NCBI GenBank assembly: GCA_047602465.1
Contig: JASGHF010000002.1
Coordinates: forward strand, 62,001 to 126,000
Source: JADZAI01 sp047602465
GTDB taxonomy: Bacteria; Pseudomonadota; Alphaproteobacteria; Micropepsales; Micropepsaceae
Length of the DNA stretch: 64,000 bases
Reading direction: 5' to 3'
Shown: in pieces, positions 43,215-52,060 of the stretch
Position numbering within the stretch: position 1 is the first letter of the stretch
Layout: every line of letters starts with the position of its first letter
The notes under the pieces: generated by a model
Told to the model about the DNA's origin: nothing
What the model saw: only the letters and a program-made list of their open reading frames with translations
Databases searched by the model: none
Translations under genes and position numbers: made by a program

Positions 43215-44606
43215 ATGACCAAGACCCGCACCGAGACCGACACATTCGGCCCCATCGAGGTGGACGCCAGCCGCTATTGGGGCGCGCAGTCGCAGCGCTC
43301 GATCGGCAATTTCAGGATCGGCTGGGAGAAGCAGCCGGCCAGCGTCGTCCGCGCTCTCGGCATCATCAAGCGCGCTGCGGCGGAAACGAATTTCGCCCTC
43401 GGCAAGATGGACGGACAGATCAAGGACGCCATCGTCGCCGCCGCCAACGAGGTGATCGAGGGCAAGCTGAACGATCACTTCCCGCTGGTCGTCTGGCAGA
43501 CCGGGTCCGGCACCCAGTCGAACATGAACGCGAACGAGGTGATCTCGAACCGCGCCATCGAGATGCTGGGCGGCGAGATGGGATCGAAGAAGCCCGTCCA
43601 CCCCAACGACCACGTCAATATGAGCCAGTCGTCGAACGACACCTATCCGACGGCCATGCACATCGCCGCCGCCGAACAGGTGGTCCACGACCTGCTCCCC
43701 GCGCTGAAGCATCTGCACGCCGCGCTGGATGCCAAGGCGAAGGCCTGGGGCAAGATCATCAAGATCGGCCGCACCCATACGCAGGACGCGACGCCGCTGA
43801 CCCTCGGACAGGAGTTCGGCGGCTACGCGCAGCAGATCGAGAGCGGCATCGCCCGCATCGAGATGACCCTGCCCGCGCTGATGGAGCTGGCGCAGGGCGG
43901 CACCGCCGTCGGAACCGGCCTGAACGCGCCCAAGGGGTTCGCGGAAGGCGTGGCGAAGGCCATCGCGGGCATCACCGGCCTGCCCTTCACCACCGCGCCC
44001 AACAAGTTCGAGGCGCTCGCCGCCCATGACGCGATGGTCTTCACCCATGGCGCGATCAACACCGTCGCCGCCAGCCTGATGAAGATCGCCAACGACATCC
44101 GCTTCTTAGGGAGCGGCCCGCGCTCGGGCCTCGGCGAACTCTCGCTGCCCGAAAACGAACCCGGCTCGTCCATCATGCCGGGCAAGGTGAACCCGACGCA
44201 GTGCGAGGCGCTGACCATGGTGTGCGCCCAGATCATGGGCAACCAGACGACCCTCACCATCGCGGGCGCGTCCGGCCATTTCGAACTCAACGTCTTCAAT
44301 CCGGTGATGGCCTATAACTTCCTGCAATCGGTGCGCCTGATGGCCGACGCGGCGGTCAGCTTCACCGATCACTGCGTGGCGGGCATCGAGCCGCGCCTCG
44401 ACAACATCAAGCGCGGCCTCGACAACTCGCTGATGCTGGTGACGGCGCTGAACGGCAAGCTGGGCTACGACCTCTGCGCCAAGATCGCCAAGACGGCGCA
44501 CAAGAACGGCACCACGCTGCGCCAGGAAGCGGTCGGCGGCGGTTACCTGACCGACGCCGAGTTCGACGAAGCCGTCGATCCGGCGAAGATGATCGGCCCG
44601 GGCTGA
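43215..44606 (+). CDS. fumC: Class II fumarate hydratase
   Basis: This 463-residue TCA-cycle enzyme interconverts fumarate and malate without an Fe-S cluster. Signature blocks: VWQTGSGTQSNMNANEVISN, HVNMSQSSNDTYPTAMHIA, GRTHTQDATPLTLGQEF and the mobile catalytic loop GSSIMPGKVNPTQCE. The first GTG/ATG choice gives the standard length. The stop overlaps the NUDIX gene start by 1 bp (TGATG). Confidence 0.96.
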   Translation: MTKTRTETDTFGPIEVDASRYWGAQSQRSIGNFRIGWEKQPASVVRALGIIKRAAAETNFALGKMDGQIKDAIVAAANEVIEGKLNDHFPLVVWQTGSGTQSNMNANEVISNRAIEMLGGEMGSKKPVHPNDHVNMSQSSNDTYPTAMHIAAAEQVVHDLLPALKHLHAALDAKAKAWGKIIKIGRTHTQDATPLTLGQEFGGYAQQIESGIARIEMTLPALMELAQGGTAVGTGLNAPKGFAEGVAKAIAGITGLPFTTAPNKFEALAAHDAMVFTHGAINTVAASLMKIANDIRFLGSGPRSGLGELSLPENEPGSSIMPGKVNPTQCEALTMVCAQIMGNQTTLTIAGASGHFELNVFNPVMAYNFLQSVRLMADAAVSFTDHCVAGIEPRLDNIKRGLDNSLMLVTALNGKLGYDLCAKIAKTAHKNGTTLRQEAVGGGYLTDAEFDEAVDPAKMIGPG

Positions 44607-45229
44607 TGGACGGGGACGACGCGGGCGACCGTCCGGCCAGCTTCGCCGAAACCCGGCGCGAGGTGGTCGCGAAGGCCTATCGCCCGCTCGTCCTGCATGA
44701 GGGCACGCTCACGACACCCTCCGGCCCCATGACGATGCGGCGCGAGATCTTCGAGATCGGCCAGGTCTGCGCCCTCGTTCCCTACGATCCCGACCGCGAG
44801 ATGCTGGTGCTGCAGCGCCAGTTCCGCATGGGCGCGCATGTCCAGGGCGAGAAGGCGCTGCTGGTCGAAATCGCGGCGGGGTTGGTGGAAGACGGCGAAG
44901 ACCCTGAAGCCTGCGCCATCCGCGAGACCGAAGAAGAACTCGGCATCGCCGCCCGCGACCTCGTGCGCGGCCCCGTTTTCATGCCCTCCACCGGCTGGCT
45001 CGGCGAGACGGCGCATCTCTTCTGCGGCCGCGTGGATGCCGGCCGCCTCCCCGCCCATGCCGGCGCCGCAGGCGAGACGGAATACACCGAACCATTCGCG
45101 GTCAGCCCCGCCATCGCCCTGAAAGCCCTCGACGAAGGCCGCATCCGCAACGGCTTCACCGTCCTCGGCCTTCTCTGGTTCGCCCGCGAGCGCGCGAATA
45201 TCCGCAAGGCATGGGGCTATACGGTTTGA
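44606..45229 (+). CDS. NUDIX hydrolase (ADP-ribose pyrophosphatase-like)
   Basis: The 207-residue protein has a complete Nudix box GLVEDGEDPEACAIRETEEELGI (92-114) and the flanking VLQRQFRMGAHVQGEKALLVEIAAG and VFMPSTGWLGETAHLF blocks seen in ADP-ribose/sugar-nucleotide pyrophosphatases. It is translationally coupled to fumC. The substrate is a family-level inference. Confidence 0.88.
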   Translation: MDGDDAGDRPASFAETRREVVAKAYRPLVLHEGTLTTPSGPMTMRREIFEIGQVCALVPYDPDREMLVLQRQFRMGAHVQGEKALLVEIAAGLVEDGEDPEACAIRETEEELGIAARDLVRGPVFMPSTGWLGETAHLFCGRVDAGRLPAHAGAAGETEYTEPFAVSPAIALKALDEGRIRNGFTVLGLLWFARERANIRKAWGYTV

Positions 45230-45262
45230 TCTGCCTCAAGGCGCGCAGCAACGGAGGATGAC

Positions 45263-45511
45263 ATGACCTCGGACATGGCCGCACGCGAAGTCAAACGATC
45301 CCTCTCCATCGCCGGACACCGGACCTCGGTGTCTCTGGAGGCGCCCTTCTGGGACACGTTGAAGGAGATCGCCGCGCAGGAAGGACAGAGCGTTGCGTCC
45401 CTTGTCGCGACCATCGATCAGGGCCGCGATCCCGGCGGCCTGTCGCTCTCCGGCGCGATCCGCGTCTATGTGCTGAACCGTCTCAAGGCCCGCCTCAGCC
45501 TCGGCCGCTGA
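45263..45511 (+). CDS. RHH_4 ribbon-helix-helix protein
   Basis: The 82-residue protein matches the alphaproteobacterial RHH_4 domain: VKRSLSIAGHRTSVSLEAPFWDTLKEIAAQEGQSVASLVATID...LSGAIRVYVLNRLK. The N-terminal strand is the DNA-binding ribbon in this fold, so a small DNA-binding or partner protein is expected. GGAGG precedes ATG 45263. It neighbours fumC and a DUF4169 gene, an arrangement also seen in other alphaproteobacteria. Confidence 0.85.
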   Translation: MTSDMAAREVKRSLSIAGHRTSVSLEAPFWDTLKEIAAQEGQSVASLVATIDQGRDPGGLSLSGAIRVYVLNRLKARLSLGR

Positions 45512-45563
45512 CCTGGCTTGCCAGCCCGGCATGTTCATGTAACGTTCCGGCCAGGAGGACGCC

Positions 45564-46169
45564 ATGACCCTGACGCTCATTCACGCTCCGAACTCGCGCT
45601 CGACCTCATATATCTGGCTGCTGGAGGAGATCGGCGCGCCTTACGATATCCGGCGCGTCACGATCCGCCGGGCGGGCAGCGAGGAAGGCCTCGACCCCGC
45701 CAATCCGCACCCGCACGGCAAGGTGCCTGCCCTGCTGCACGACGGCGCGCTGATCCACGAGCAGGTCGCCATCACGCTCTACCTGACCGATCTGTTTCCC
45801 AAGGCGAAACTCGGTCCGGCCGTGGGCGACGCGCTGCGCGGCCCATACGTCACCTGGCTCGCCTACTATGCCGGCGTCATCGAACCCGCCTTCATGTCGA
45901 AATTCATGAATATGGACGTGCCGCGCGGCACCGCTGGCTGGGTGAAGGTGGAAGAGGTGATCGGCCACATCGCGAACAGCCTGAAGGACCGCCCCTACCT
46001 GCTCGGCGACAGCTTCACGGCGGCCGATCTCGTCATCGGCGGCACCTTCGCCTTTTTCGGCCAGAGCCCGATGATGCCGAAGAACGACATCATCGCCGCC
46101 TATGGCGCACGCTGCGTCGACCGCCCGGCCTTCAGGAAATCGCGCGAGCTTGACGGCCAGCCCGACTAG
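45564..46169 (+). CDS. Glutathione S-transferase family protein
   Basis: The 201-residue protein has the thioredoxin-like GST N-terminal domain (LIHAPNSRSTSYIWLLEEIGAPY; NPHGKVPALL-type block HPHGKVPALLHDGALIHEQVAITLYLTD) and an all-helical C-terminal domain with LLGDSFTAADLVIGG. An AGGAGG precedes ATG 45564. The activating residue is probably Ser in the SRSTS stretch (beta-class uses Cys). Substrate not inferable. Confidence 0.88.
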   Translation: MTLTLIHAPNSRSTSYIWLLEEIGAPYDIRRVTIRRAGSEEGLDPANPHPHGKVPALLHDGALIHEQVAITLYLTDLFPKAKLGPAVGDALRGPYVTWLAYYAGVIEPAFMSKFMNMDVPRGTAGWVKVEEVIGHIANSLKDRPYLLGDSFTAADLVIGGTFAFFGQSPMMPKNDIIAAYGARCVDRPAFRKSRELDGQPD

Positions 46170-46183
46170 GGCAGATTGCCGCC

Positions 46184-46375
46184 ATGGCCGAGATCATCAA
46201 CCTCAACAAGGTGAAGAAGCAGAAGGCGCGCGCGGAAAAGGAACGCGCCGCCGATGCCAATCGCGCCAAATTCGGCCGCAGCAAAGCCGAACGCACCCGC
46301 GCCGAGGCCGAACAGGACAAGCTCGACGCCGCACTCGACGGCGCGAAACTCGAAGACGAGACGCCCACCGAATGA
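46184..46375 (+). CDS. DUF4169 family protein
   Basis: The 63-residue, highly charged helical protein matches DUF4169: MAEIINLNKVKKQKARAEKE...NRAKFGRSKAERTRAEAEQDKLDAALDG. Function unknown; members commonly sit near fumC and RHH_4 genes in Alphaproteobacteria. It overlaps the CoA-transferase start by ATGA. Confidence 0.85.
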   Translation: MAEIINLNKVKKQKARAEKERAADANRAKFGRSKAERTRAEAEQDKLDAALDGAKLEDETPTE

Positions 46376-47508
46376 CCGGACCTCTCAGCGGCATCCGCGT
46401 GCTGGATCTCACGCGCGTCCTCGCCGGCCCGTTCTGCACCATGATGCTGGGCGAACAGGGCGCAGAGATCATCAAGATCGAAACGCCCAAGGGCGGCGAC
46501 GACAGCCGCCATATCGGCCCCTTCGTCGATGGCCGCTCGGGCTATTTCATGTCGATCAATCGCGGCAAGAAATCCATCGCGCTGAACCTGAAAGCCACCG
46601 CTGACCGCGCCCATTTCGAGCGCCTTCTGGAAACCGCCGACGTGCTGGTCGAGAACTATCGCGGCGGCACGATGGAGAAGCTCGGCTATGGCTGGGAGGC
46701 GCTGCGCGTCCGCTATCCGCGCCTCATCTACTGCGCCATCTCGGGCTTCGGCCACACCGGCCCCTATGCCACCCGCCCCGCCTACGACATGATCGTGCAG
46801 GCGATGAGCGGCGTCATGTCGGTGACCGGCTACCCCGGCGAGCCGCCCGCCCGCGTCGGCGTTTCGGTGGGCGATCTCGTCGCCGGCATCTACGGCGCGG
46901 GCGCCATCCAGGGCGCGCTTTTCCACCGGGAGAAGACGGGCGAGACGCAGAAGCTCGATATCTCGATGCTCGACTGCCAGGTCTCGCTGCTCGAGAACGC
47001 CATCGCGCAGGCGCATGTGAACGGCGTTCCGCCCGGCCCCTTGGGCGCGCGCCATCCCTCCATCGCGCCCTTCGGCATGTTCCAGGCGCGCGACGGCTAT
47101 CTCGCCATCGCCGCCGGCAACGACACGCTGTTCCAGGAGCTTTGCGTCACGCTGGGCATGACGGCGGAAGCCGCCGATCCGCGTTTCGCCAGCAACCCCT
47201 CGCGCATGGACCATGTCGATGCGCTGACCGCCGCCCTGAATGCCGCCCTCGCCGCCGCCGACCGCGCCCATTGGTTCGCGAAGCTGGAGGCCGCCGGCAT
47301 TCCCTGCGGCCCCATCAACAATGTCGCCGACGTCATGGCCGACCCGCAGATTCTGGCCCGCAACATGATCGTCAGGATCGAAGACCCCGCCGGCCCCTTC
47401 CCGACGCCCGGAAATCCCATCAAATCCTCGATCTTCCCCGACAAATCCACGCGCCCGCCAGCGCCCGCGCTGGACGAACACCGGGCGGAAATTCTCGGCG
47501 AGCGCTGA
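46372..47508 (+). CDS. CaiB/BaiF-family (class III) CoA-transferase
   Basis: This 378-residue enzyme family moves CoA between organic acids via an aspartyl-CoA thioester. PLSGIRVLDLTRVLAGPFCTMMLGEQGAEIIKIE and MDHVDALTAALNA blocks are present, and the catalytic Asp is likely the one in RPAYDMIVQAMSGVMSVTG. ATG 46372 is chosen over a longer frame that is out of context. Substrate (formyl, carnitine-like, bile-acid, succinyl) is not inferable. Confidence 0.9.
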   Translation: MTGPLSGIRVLDLTRVLAGPFCTMMLGEQGAEIIKIETPKGGDDSRHIGPFVDGRSGYFMSINRGKKSIALNLKATADRAHFERLLETADVLVENYRGGTMEKLGYGWEALRVRYPRLIYCAISGFGHTGPYATRPAYDMIVQAMSGVMSVTGYPGEPPARVGVSVGDLVAGIYGAGAIQGALFHREKTGETQKLDISMLDCQVSLLENAIAQAHVNGVPPGPLGARHPSIAPFGMFQARDGYLAIAAGNDTLFQELCVTLGMTAEAADPRFASNPSRMDHVDALTAALNAALAAADRAHWFAKLEAAGIPCGPINNVADVMADPQILARNMIVRIEDPAGPFPTPGNPIKSSIFPDKSTRPPAPALDEHRAEILGER

Positions 47509-47564
47509 GGGCCTGCGACATTGGCGTCGTTGCGCCTGCGGCTCAGGCCGACGACCCTAGCGGC

Positions 47565-49268
47565 ATGAACACGCGAATCCTGTTTGCCGCCGCCGTCTTC
47601 GCCCTCACCCTGGCGGGAAGCGCCCGCGCCGAAGACCCCGGCTTCGTCGACTGCACCGCCCCCGGCTTCGCCGCAGAGGCCCGTCTCGATCCCGGCTTCC
47701 AGTGCGCCGAGGGCGCGCGCCAGACATTGAACGCCGGCGGCCGCACCATCGGCGTCCGCTCGCTCTACGACGCCCGTTCCGGCGACGTCCTCACCAGCTA
47801 TGCCGTGCTGGTCATGCAGGCGACGAAGAAATCCGTCGAAACCTATGCCGGCATCCGCAACTGGGAGTTCGCCAACATCACCGTCATCGTGATGGACCCC
47901 GAGATGAAGGACGGCGGCGTGCCCGTGCCGCACAAGGAGCAGTTCGAGAAGGCCGCGGCGGATGCCGAACCGATGGCCTTCCCGACGGACTGCATCATCC
48001 GCCTGTCCGCCGCCGGTATCGAAAAGAAAACGGTCGACCAGAAATTCGCCGGCGCTCTGGATTCAGCCCAGAACACCATCGCGCATGAGGTCTTCCACTG
48101 CGTCCAGGGCTGGAACTACCGCGAGGGGATGCTGAACCCGGCTGGACTCTGGTGGGTCGAAGGCGCGGCCGCCCACTTCGCCACGCTCGTCTATGACGGC
48201 GGCTACCAGACGCAGCAATTCTACCAGAAGTTCGCCGATACGATCGCCACAGTCCCGCTCACGAGCCAGCCTTACTCCAGCGCCTATTTCTTCGCCTGGC
48301 TGTGGGGCCAGAAGCCGGACGACGTCATCAAGCTCATGGCGGCCATGCCGGCATCGGGCGGCGAGGCGGACCAGCAGGCCGCCGTCTATGCGCTTCTGCG
48401 CGACCGTCTCGACACCTTCGCGCGCGACGCCGTCGACGGGAAGGTGAAGGACGTCGCCGGGCGTGTGCTGCCCTCGCCGATCCCGACGACGACACAGCCC
48501 TTCACCGAGACCCGCAGCGTCGATCTCGGCGTCTTCCCGTTCGAGCTTTTCTATCACGAGCTGGAGTTCAAGGACGGCATCTACAATTTCGGCGCCGACG
48601 CCGCGAACAATCTCTACAACCGCAACGCAGACTCCGATGCGTGGGAGAACGCCAGCCGCTTCTGGGCGCAGGGCGGCTGCGGCAAGACGCTGCGCTATTA
48701 TCTCGCCGGCATGCGCGGCGAGCCGGGCACCCAGAAGCTGAAATTCACCGCCGAACGCCTGCCGGGCGATTGCGAGCAATGCGTCGTGGTCGAGGAAAAA
48801 GACCAGTGCCTCGTGGGACAGTGGCGCATCAACAATGAATCGCTGGTCGGCGCGATCGCCGAATATCTGGGCGAGTCCGTCGAGCAGATGGTCGTCTCCG
48901 GCTTCGGCGGCATGAATGTCCGCGCCGACGGCACGCACAGCTTCGCCTTCAAGAAGCTCGTCGTCGAAGGCAAGCCCACCGCCAGCGGCCCGGCCGTCGC
49001 CTTCCTCATCGGGCTTCAGGGCGTCATCGACAGTTCCTGGGGCGCCGCCAACGGCCATATGGGCATGTGCTACAAGGGATCGGAAGCCGTCCTGCAGACC
49101 CGCGTGCCCGGCGGCAGCAGCGAGATGATGAGCTTCAACGATCTGATGATCGGGATGCCCAGCCGTCAGGACTACGACTATCAGTGCGTCTCGAAGACCG
49201 AGCTTCTGTTGACGCTGAAGGTCAACGGCAACCAGCCGATCACCATCCGCTTCGACCGTCTCGACTAG
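47565..49268 (+). CDS. Large secreted putative metallopeptidase, paralogue of the 4.3-kb protein
   Basis: The 567-residue protein has a signal peptide (LFAAAVFALTLAGSARA). HEVFH at 174-178 lies in IAHEVFHCVQGWN, and WWVEGAA places Glu199 21 residues after the second His. Both blocks and the spacing match the 291-residue protein at 4274-5149. After the shared region (to about residue 285) it has an extra 280 residues of beta-rich sequence with several Cys (GGCGKT, DCEQCVV, KDQC, YQC), unlike the shorter paralogue. Probably a zinc peptidase or an inactive relative in the periplasm; unnamed family. Confidence 0.7.
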   Translation: MNTRILFAAAVFALTLAGSARAEDPGFVDCTAPGFAAEARLDPGFQCAEGARQTLNAGGRTIGVRSLYDARSGDVLTSYAVLVMQATKKSVETYAGIRNWEFANITVIVMDPEMKDGGVPVPHKEQFEKAAADAEPMAFPTDCIIRLSAAGIEKKTVDQKFAGALDSAQNTIAHEVFHCVQGWNYREGMLNPAGLWWVEGAAAHFATLVYDGGYQTQQFYQKFADTIATVPLTSQPYSSAYFFAWLWGQKPDDVIKLMAAMPASGGEADQQAAVYALLRDRLDTFARDAVDGKVKDVAGRVLPSPIPTTTQPFTETRSVDLGVFPFELFYHELEFKDGIYNFGADAANNLYNRNADSDAWENASRFWAQGGCGKTLRYYLAGMRGEPGTQKLKFTAERLPGDCEQCVVVEEKDQCLVGQWRINNESLVGAIAEYLGESVEQMVVSGFGGMNVRADGTHSFAFKKLVVEGKPTASGPAVAFLIGLQGVIDSSWGAANGHMGMCYKGSEAVLQTRVPGGSSEMMSFNDLMIGMPSRQDYDYQCVSKTELLLTLKVNGNQPITIRFDRLD

Positions 49269-49272
49269 GCTT

Positions 49273-49707
49273 CTAGGCGCGGATCGACACCAGCACGGCG
49301 CCCGTCGCGATCAGCCCGATCCCGGCCCAGTTCACGAGGCTCAGTTTCTCGCCGAGGAACGACACGCCGAACAGCGCGACCAGCACGACGCTCATCTTGT
49401 CGATGGGCGCCACCTGCGCCGCCTGCCCGATCTGCAGCGCCCGGAAATAGCAGATCCACGACGCGCCGGTCGCAAGACCCGAAAGGATCAGAAACACCCA
49501 TGTCCGCTGGCTCACCACCCCGGGCGGCTGCCACTGTCCCGTCATCGACAGGATCACGGCGAGCGCGCCGATGATCACGATCGTGCGGATGAAGGTCGCG
49601 AAGTCCGGATTGACCCCCGCGACCCCGACCTTCGCGAACACCGCCGTCAGCGCCGCGAACACGGCCGACAGGATCGCCCAGAATTGCCAGGATGCGGTCC
49701 ACGTCAT
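49273..49707 (-). CDS. EamA-type membrane transporter (single EamA domain)
   Basis: The 144-residue protein has four to five hydrophobic helices and EamA-like sequence: FWAILSAVFAALTAVFAKVG, RTWVFLILSGLATGASWICYFRALQIG, KMSVVLVALFGVSFLGEKLS. Half-size proteins of this type work as dimers. It overlaps the P450 stop by 4 bp (ATGA), so translation is coupled; export of a P450 product is conceivable but unproven. Confidence 0.8.
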   Translation of the reverse strand: MTWTASWQFWAILSAVFAALTAVFAKVGVAGVNPDFATFIRTIVIIGALAVILSMTGQWQPPGVVSQRTWVFLILSGLATGASWICYFRALQIGQAAQVAPIDKMSVVLVALFGVSFLGEKLSLVNWAGIGLIATGAVLVSIRA

Positions 49708-51122
49708 CGCTTTACGATCCGCATCTTCATGCCGCCGCGCGGGCGCAGCGTGATGGTGCAATACGGGTCCACCTTGTCCGGTGCCACCACCTCGAAGCGA
49801 TAGCGCTGCAGCATCGTGGCGAGCAGCAGCACCGCCTCCTGCATCGCGAACGCCATGCCGATGCAGATGCGCGGCCCCGCGCCGAACGGAAAATAGGCGA
49901 AGCGGTGGATCGCCTCGCGCCTGCCGGGCGCGAACCGTTCGGGATCGAACAATGCCGGCTCGTCCCACAGCCTCTCGTGGCGGTGGACGATCCATGGCGA
50001 GACCACGACCTGCGTTCCGGCCTTCACCGGAAACCCGGCCAGCTCGTCCGGCTCCAGCGCCTCGCGCACCAGAAACGGCGCGGGCGGATACAGCCGCATC
50101 GCTTCCTCGATCACCTGCCGCGTATAGGTCAGCTTCGCGACATCCTCCGCCTCCGCCAGCCGCCCGTTCAGCACGCGCGTCAGCTCGTCCTGTATCCTCG
50201 CGTCGGCCCAGGGGAATTCCGAAAGAAGATACAGCGTCCAGCACAGCGCATTCGCCGTCGTCTCGTGGCCTGCGCCGATGAAGGTGATGACGTTGTCGAT
50301 CACCTGCCGGTCATCCATCGGGCGCCCGTCTTCCGGATCGGTCGCGGTCAGCAGCATGGTCAGCAGATCGTCCGGCGCGGCCCCTGCATCGCGCGCCAGC
50401 AAGGCCCGCCGCTCGTTCACGATGCGCCCGATCTCGGCGTTGAAGTAACGCAGCACCGGACGCGCCTTCATCCGCCCCACCGTCGGAATCCATTCCGGCA
50501 GATTCAGGAACGACGCGAGGTCGAGCTTGCCCAGCGTGTCGAAATAACGCCCGAAAGCATCGCCCATCTTCTTGGCGTCGGTGCGCGCATCCGCGCCGAA
50601 CACCGTGCGCGACAGCACGTCATAGGTCAGGCGCATCATGTCGTCGGCGACGTCGCGCTCGGCTGCGCCCTCGGCCTCCCAGGCGGTGAGCATTTCCAGC
50701 GCCGCTGCGGTCATCGCCGGCGCGAAGGCGACGATCTTCCTGTGCTGGAAGGCGGGCGCCGTCGTCCGCCGCTGCCAGCGCCAGGAATCGCCGCCCGCCG
50801 TCAGCAGGCCATCGCCCACGGCGGGCTTCAGCCTGCGCTGCTGCTGCGCGCCCTTGGGGTAATTGCCGGCATTGTCCAGCAGGATGCGTTTCACCGCCTC
50901 CGGGTCCGACACGATCCAGACCGGCTGGCCGAACAGGCCCCGGCGGATCATCAGCTCCTGATAGACGGTATGGCTGAAGGCGGTCAGCAGATTGCGCCGC
51001 GCGCGCAGGAAGAAGGCCGCGATATCGCGAAGCCTCGGCTTGTCGGGTTCGACCGGACGGAACGGCTGCGCCGGGCGCTTGGGATCGCGCGGCATGGCAG
51101 GGACGTTCAGAACCTCGCTCAT
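49704..51122 (-). CDS. Cytochrome P450
   Basis: This 472-residue monooxygenase has no membrane anchor. The I-helix oxygen motif GAGHETT, the ExxR in VIEEAMRLYPPAP and the haem loop FPFGAGPRICIGMAFAMQE (ligand Cys420) are complete. The ALEPDEL...FDPERFAPGRR region is normal. It resembles fatty-acid/terpene-hydroxylating bacterial P450s of the CYP102/CYP4-like size class, but no redox partner gene is adjacent. Followed by the coupled EamA gene. Confidence 0.93.
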   Translation of the reverse strand: MSEVLNVPAMPRDPKRPAQPFRPVEPDKPRLRDIAAFFLRARRNLLTAFSHTVYQELMIRRGLFGQPVWIVSDPEAVKRILLDNAGNYPKGAQQQRRLKPAVGDGLLTAGGDSWRWQRRTTAPAFQHRKIVAFAPAMTAAALEMLTAWEAEGAAERDVADDMMRLTYDVLSRTVFGADARTDAKKMGDAFGRYFDTLGKLDLASFLNLPEWIPTVGRMKARPVLRYFNAEIGRIVNERRALLARDAGAAPDDLLTMLLTATDPEDGRPMDDRQVIDNVITFIGAGHETTANALCWTLYLLSEFPWADARIQDELTRVLNGRLAEAEDVAKLTYTRQVIEEAMRLYPPAPFLVREALEPDELAGFPVKAGTQVVVSPWIVHRHERLWDEPALFDPERFAPGRREAIHRFAYFPFGAGPRICIGMAFAMQEAVLLLATMLQRYRFEVVAPDKVDPYCTITLRPRGGMKMRIVKR

Positions 51123-51159
51123 GCGCCGATCCTATCCCGCCGCCGCCCGGGCGCAAAAC

Positions 51160-51999
51160 TCACGCGCTCGCCGTCACCACCCAGCAATGCGCGGGCAGCG
51201 TCACGCCCTCCGGCGTCATATGCGCGGCGTAGGTTTCGGTCAGGTCGTCGATGACCTGCTGCTTCACCGCATCGGAAGACTCCATCAGCAGGCGCGAGGC
51301 CATGCCCATCAGCACCGCCTCCCTGGCCGCGCTCTCCGCCTTGCGCCCGATCACCATGCTGGAATCGAAGGTTGCGAAAGACGGCGTCTTGAAGCCGGCC
51401 TGCACCAGAATATGTCCCACCCGCACGGGATCGGCGAAGGCGAACGGCCCCGGCGCATGCGGATCGGGCTTGGGCTGCGGCGGCAGGCGCTTCAGCGCCG
51501 CGCCCATGGGAATGGTCGCGAACGGATTTTCGGCCAGCGCCCGCCAGCAGATGAAGGCCAGCCGCCCGCCCGGCTTCACCGCCGTCCGGATATTGCGGAA
51601 CGCCGCTTCGGGATCGGCGAAGAACATCACGCCGAACTTCGAGAACACCAGGTCGGCCGACGCCGCCTCGAAATGCGCGCTCGACGCATCGGCATCGATG
51701 AATTCCACATGGCCGCGCCCGCCGATGCGGCTGCGCGCCACGTCCAGCATGGGCTTGGAGATATCGACGCCGAGAACCCGGCCCTCAGGCCCCACAAGGT
51801 CGGCCAGCGCCAGCGCCGTCCCGCCGGTGCCGCAGCCGATATCGATGACGCTTTCCCCCGGCTGCGCCGCCGCCGCCGCCACGGCGACGTCGGCCATGGG
51901 CTGCATCATGGCGTCCAGCTTTTCCTGGTCTTCCGCCCATTTCAGGCCGCTTTTGCCGTTCCAGTAGGCGATCTGGTCGGCGTTGCCCAACTCGCTCAT
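51160..51999 (-). CDS. Class I SAM-dependent methyltransferase
   Basis: The 279-residue enzyme shows SAM motif I VIDIGCGTGGTALALAD (about 51-67), then VLGVDISKPML and ADLVFSKFGVMFF. The ~20-residue opening (QIAYWNGKSGLKWAEDQEKLDAMMQPM) is typical of small-molecule methyltransferases related to UbiE. Upstream of the P450 by 37 bp on the same strand, so the two may act together. Substrate unknown. Confidence 0.85.
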   Translation of the reverse strand: MSELGNADQIAYWNGKSGLKWAEDQEKLDAMMQPMADVAVAAAAAQPGESVIDIGCGTGGTALALADLVGPEGRVLGVDISKPMLDVARSRIGGRGHVEFIDADASSAHFEAASADLVFSKFGVMFFADPEAAFRNIRTAVKPGGRLAFICWRALAENPFATIPMGAALKRLPPQPKPDPHAPGPFAFADPVRVGHILVQAGFKTPSFATFDSSMVIGRKAESAAREAVLMGMASRLLMESSDAVKQQVIDDLTETYAAHMTPEGVTLPAHCWVVTASA

Positions 52000-52060
52000 G
52001 TCAAAAGTTCCCTTGCACCGGAATGGATAGCGAACGCAGCGCGCGTTACAATCGGAATCG

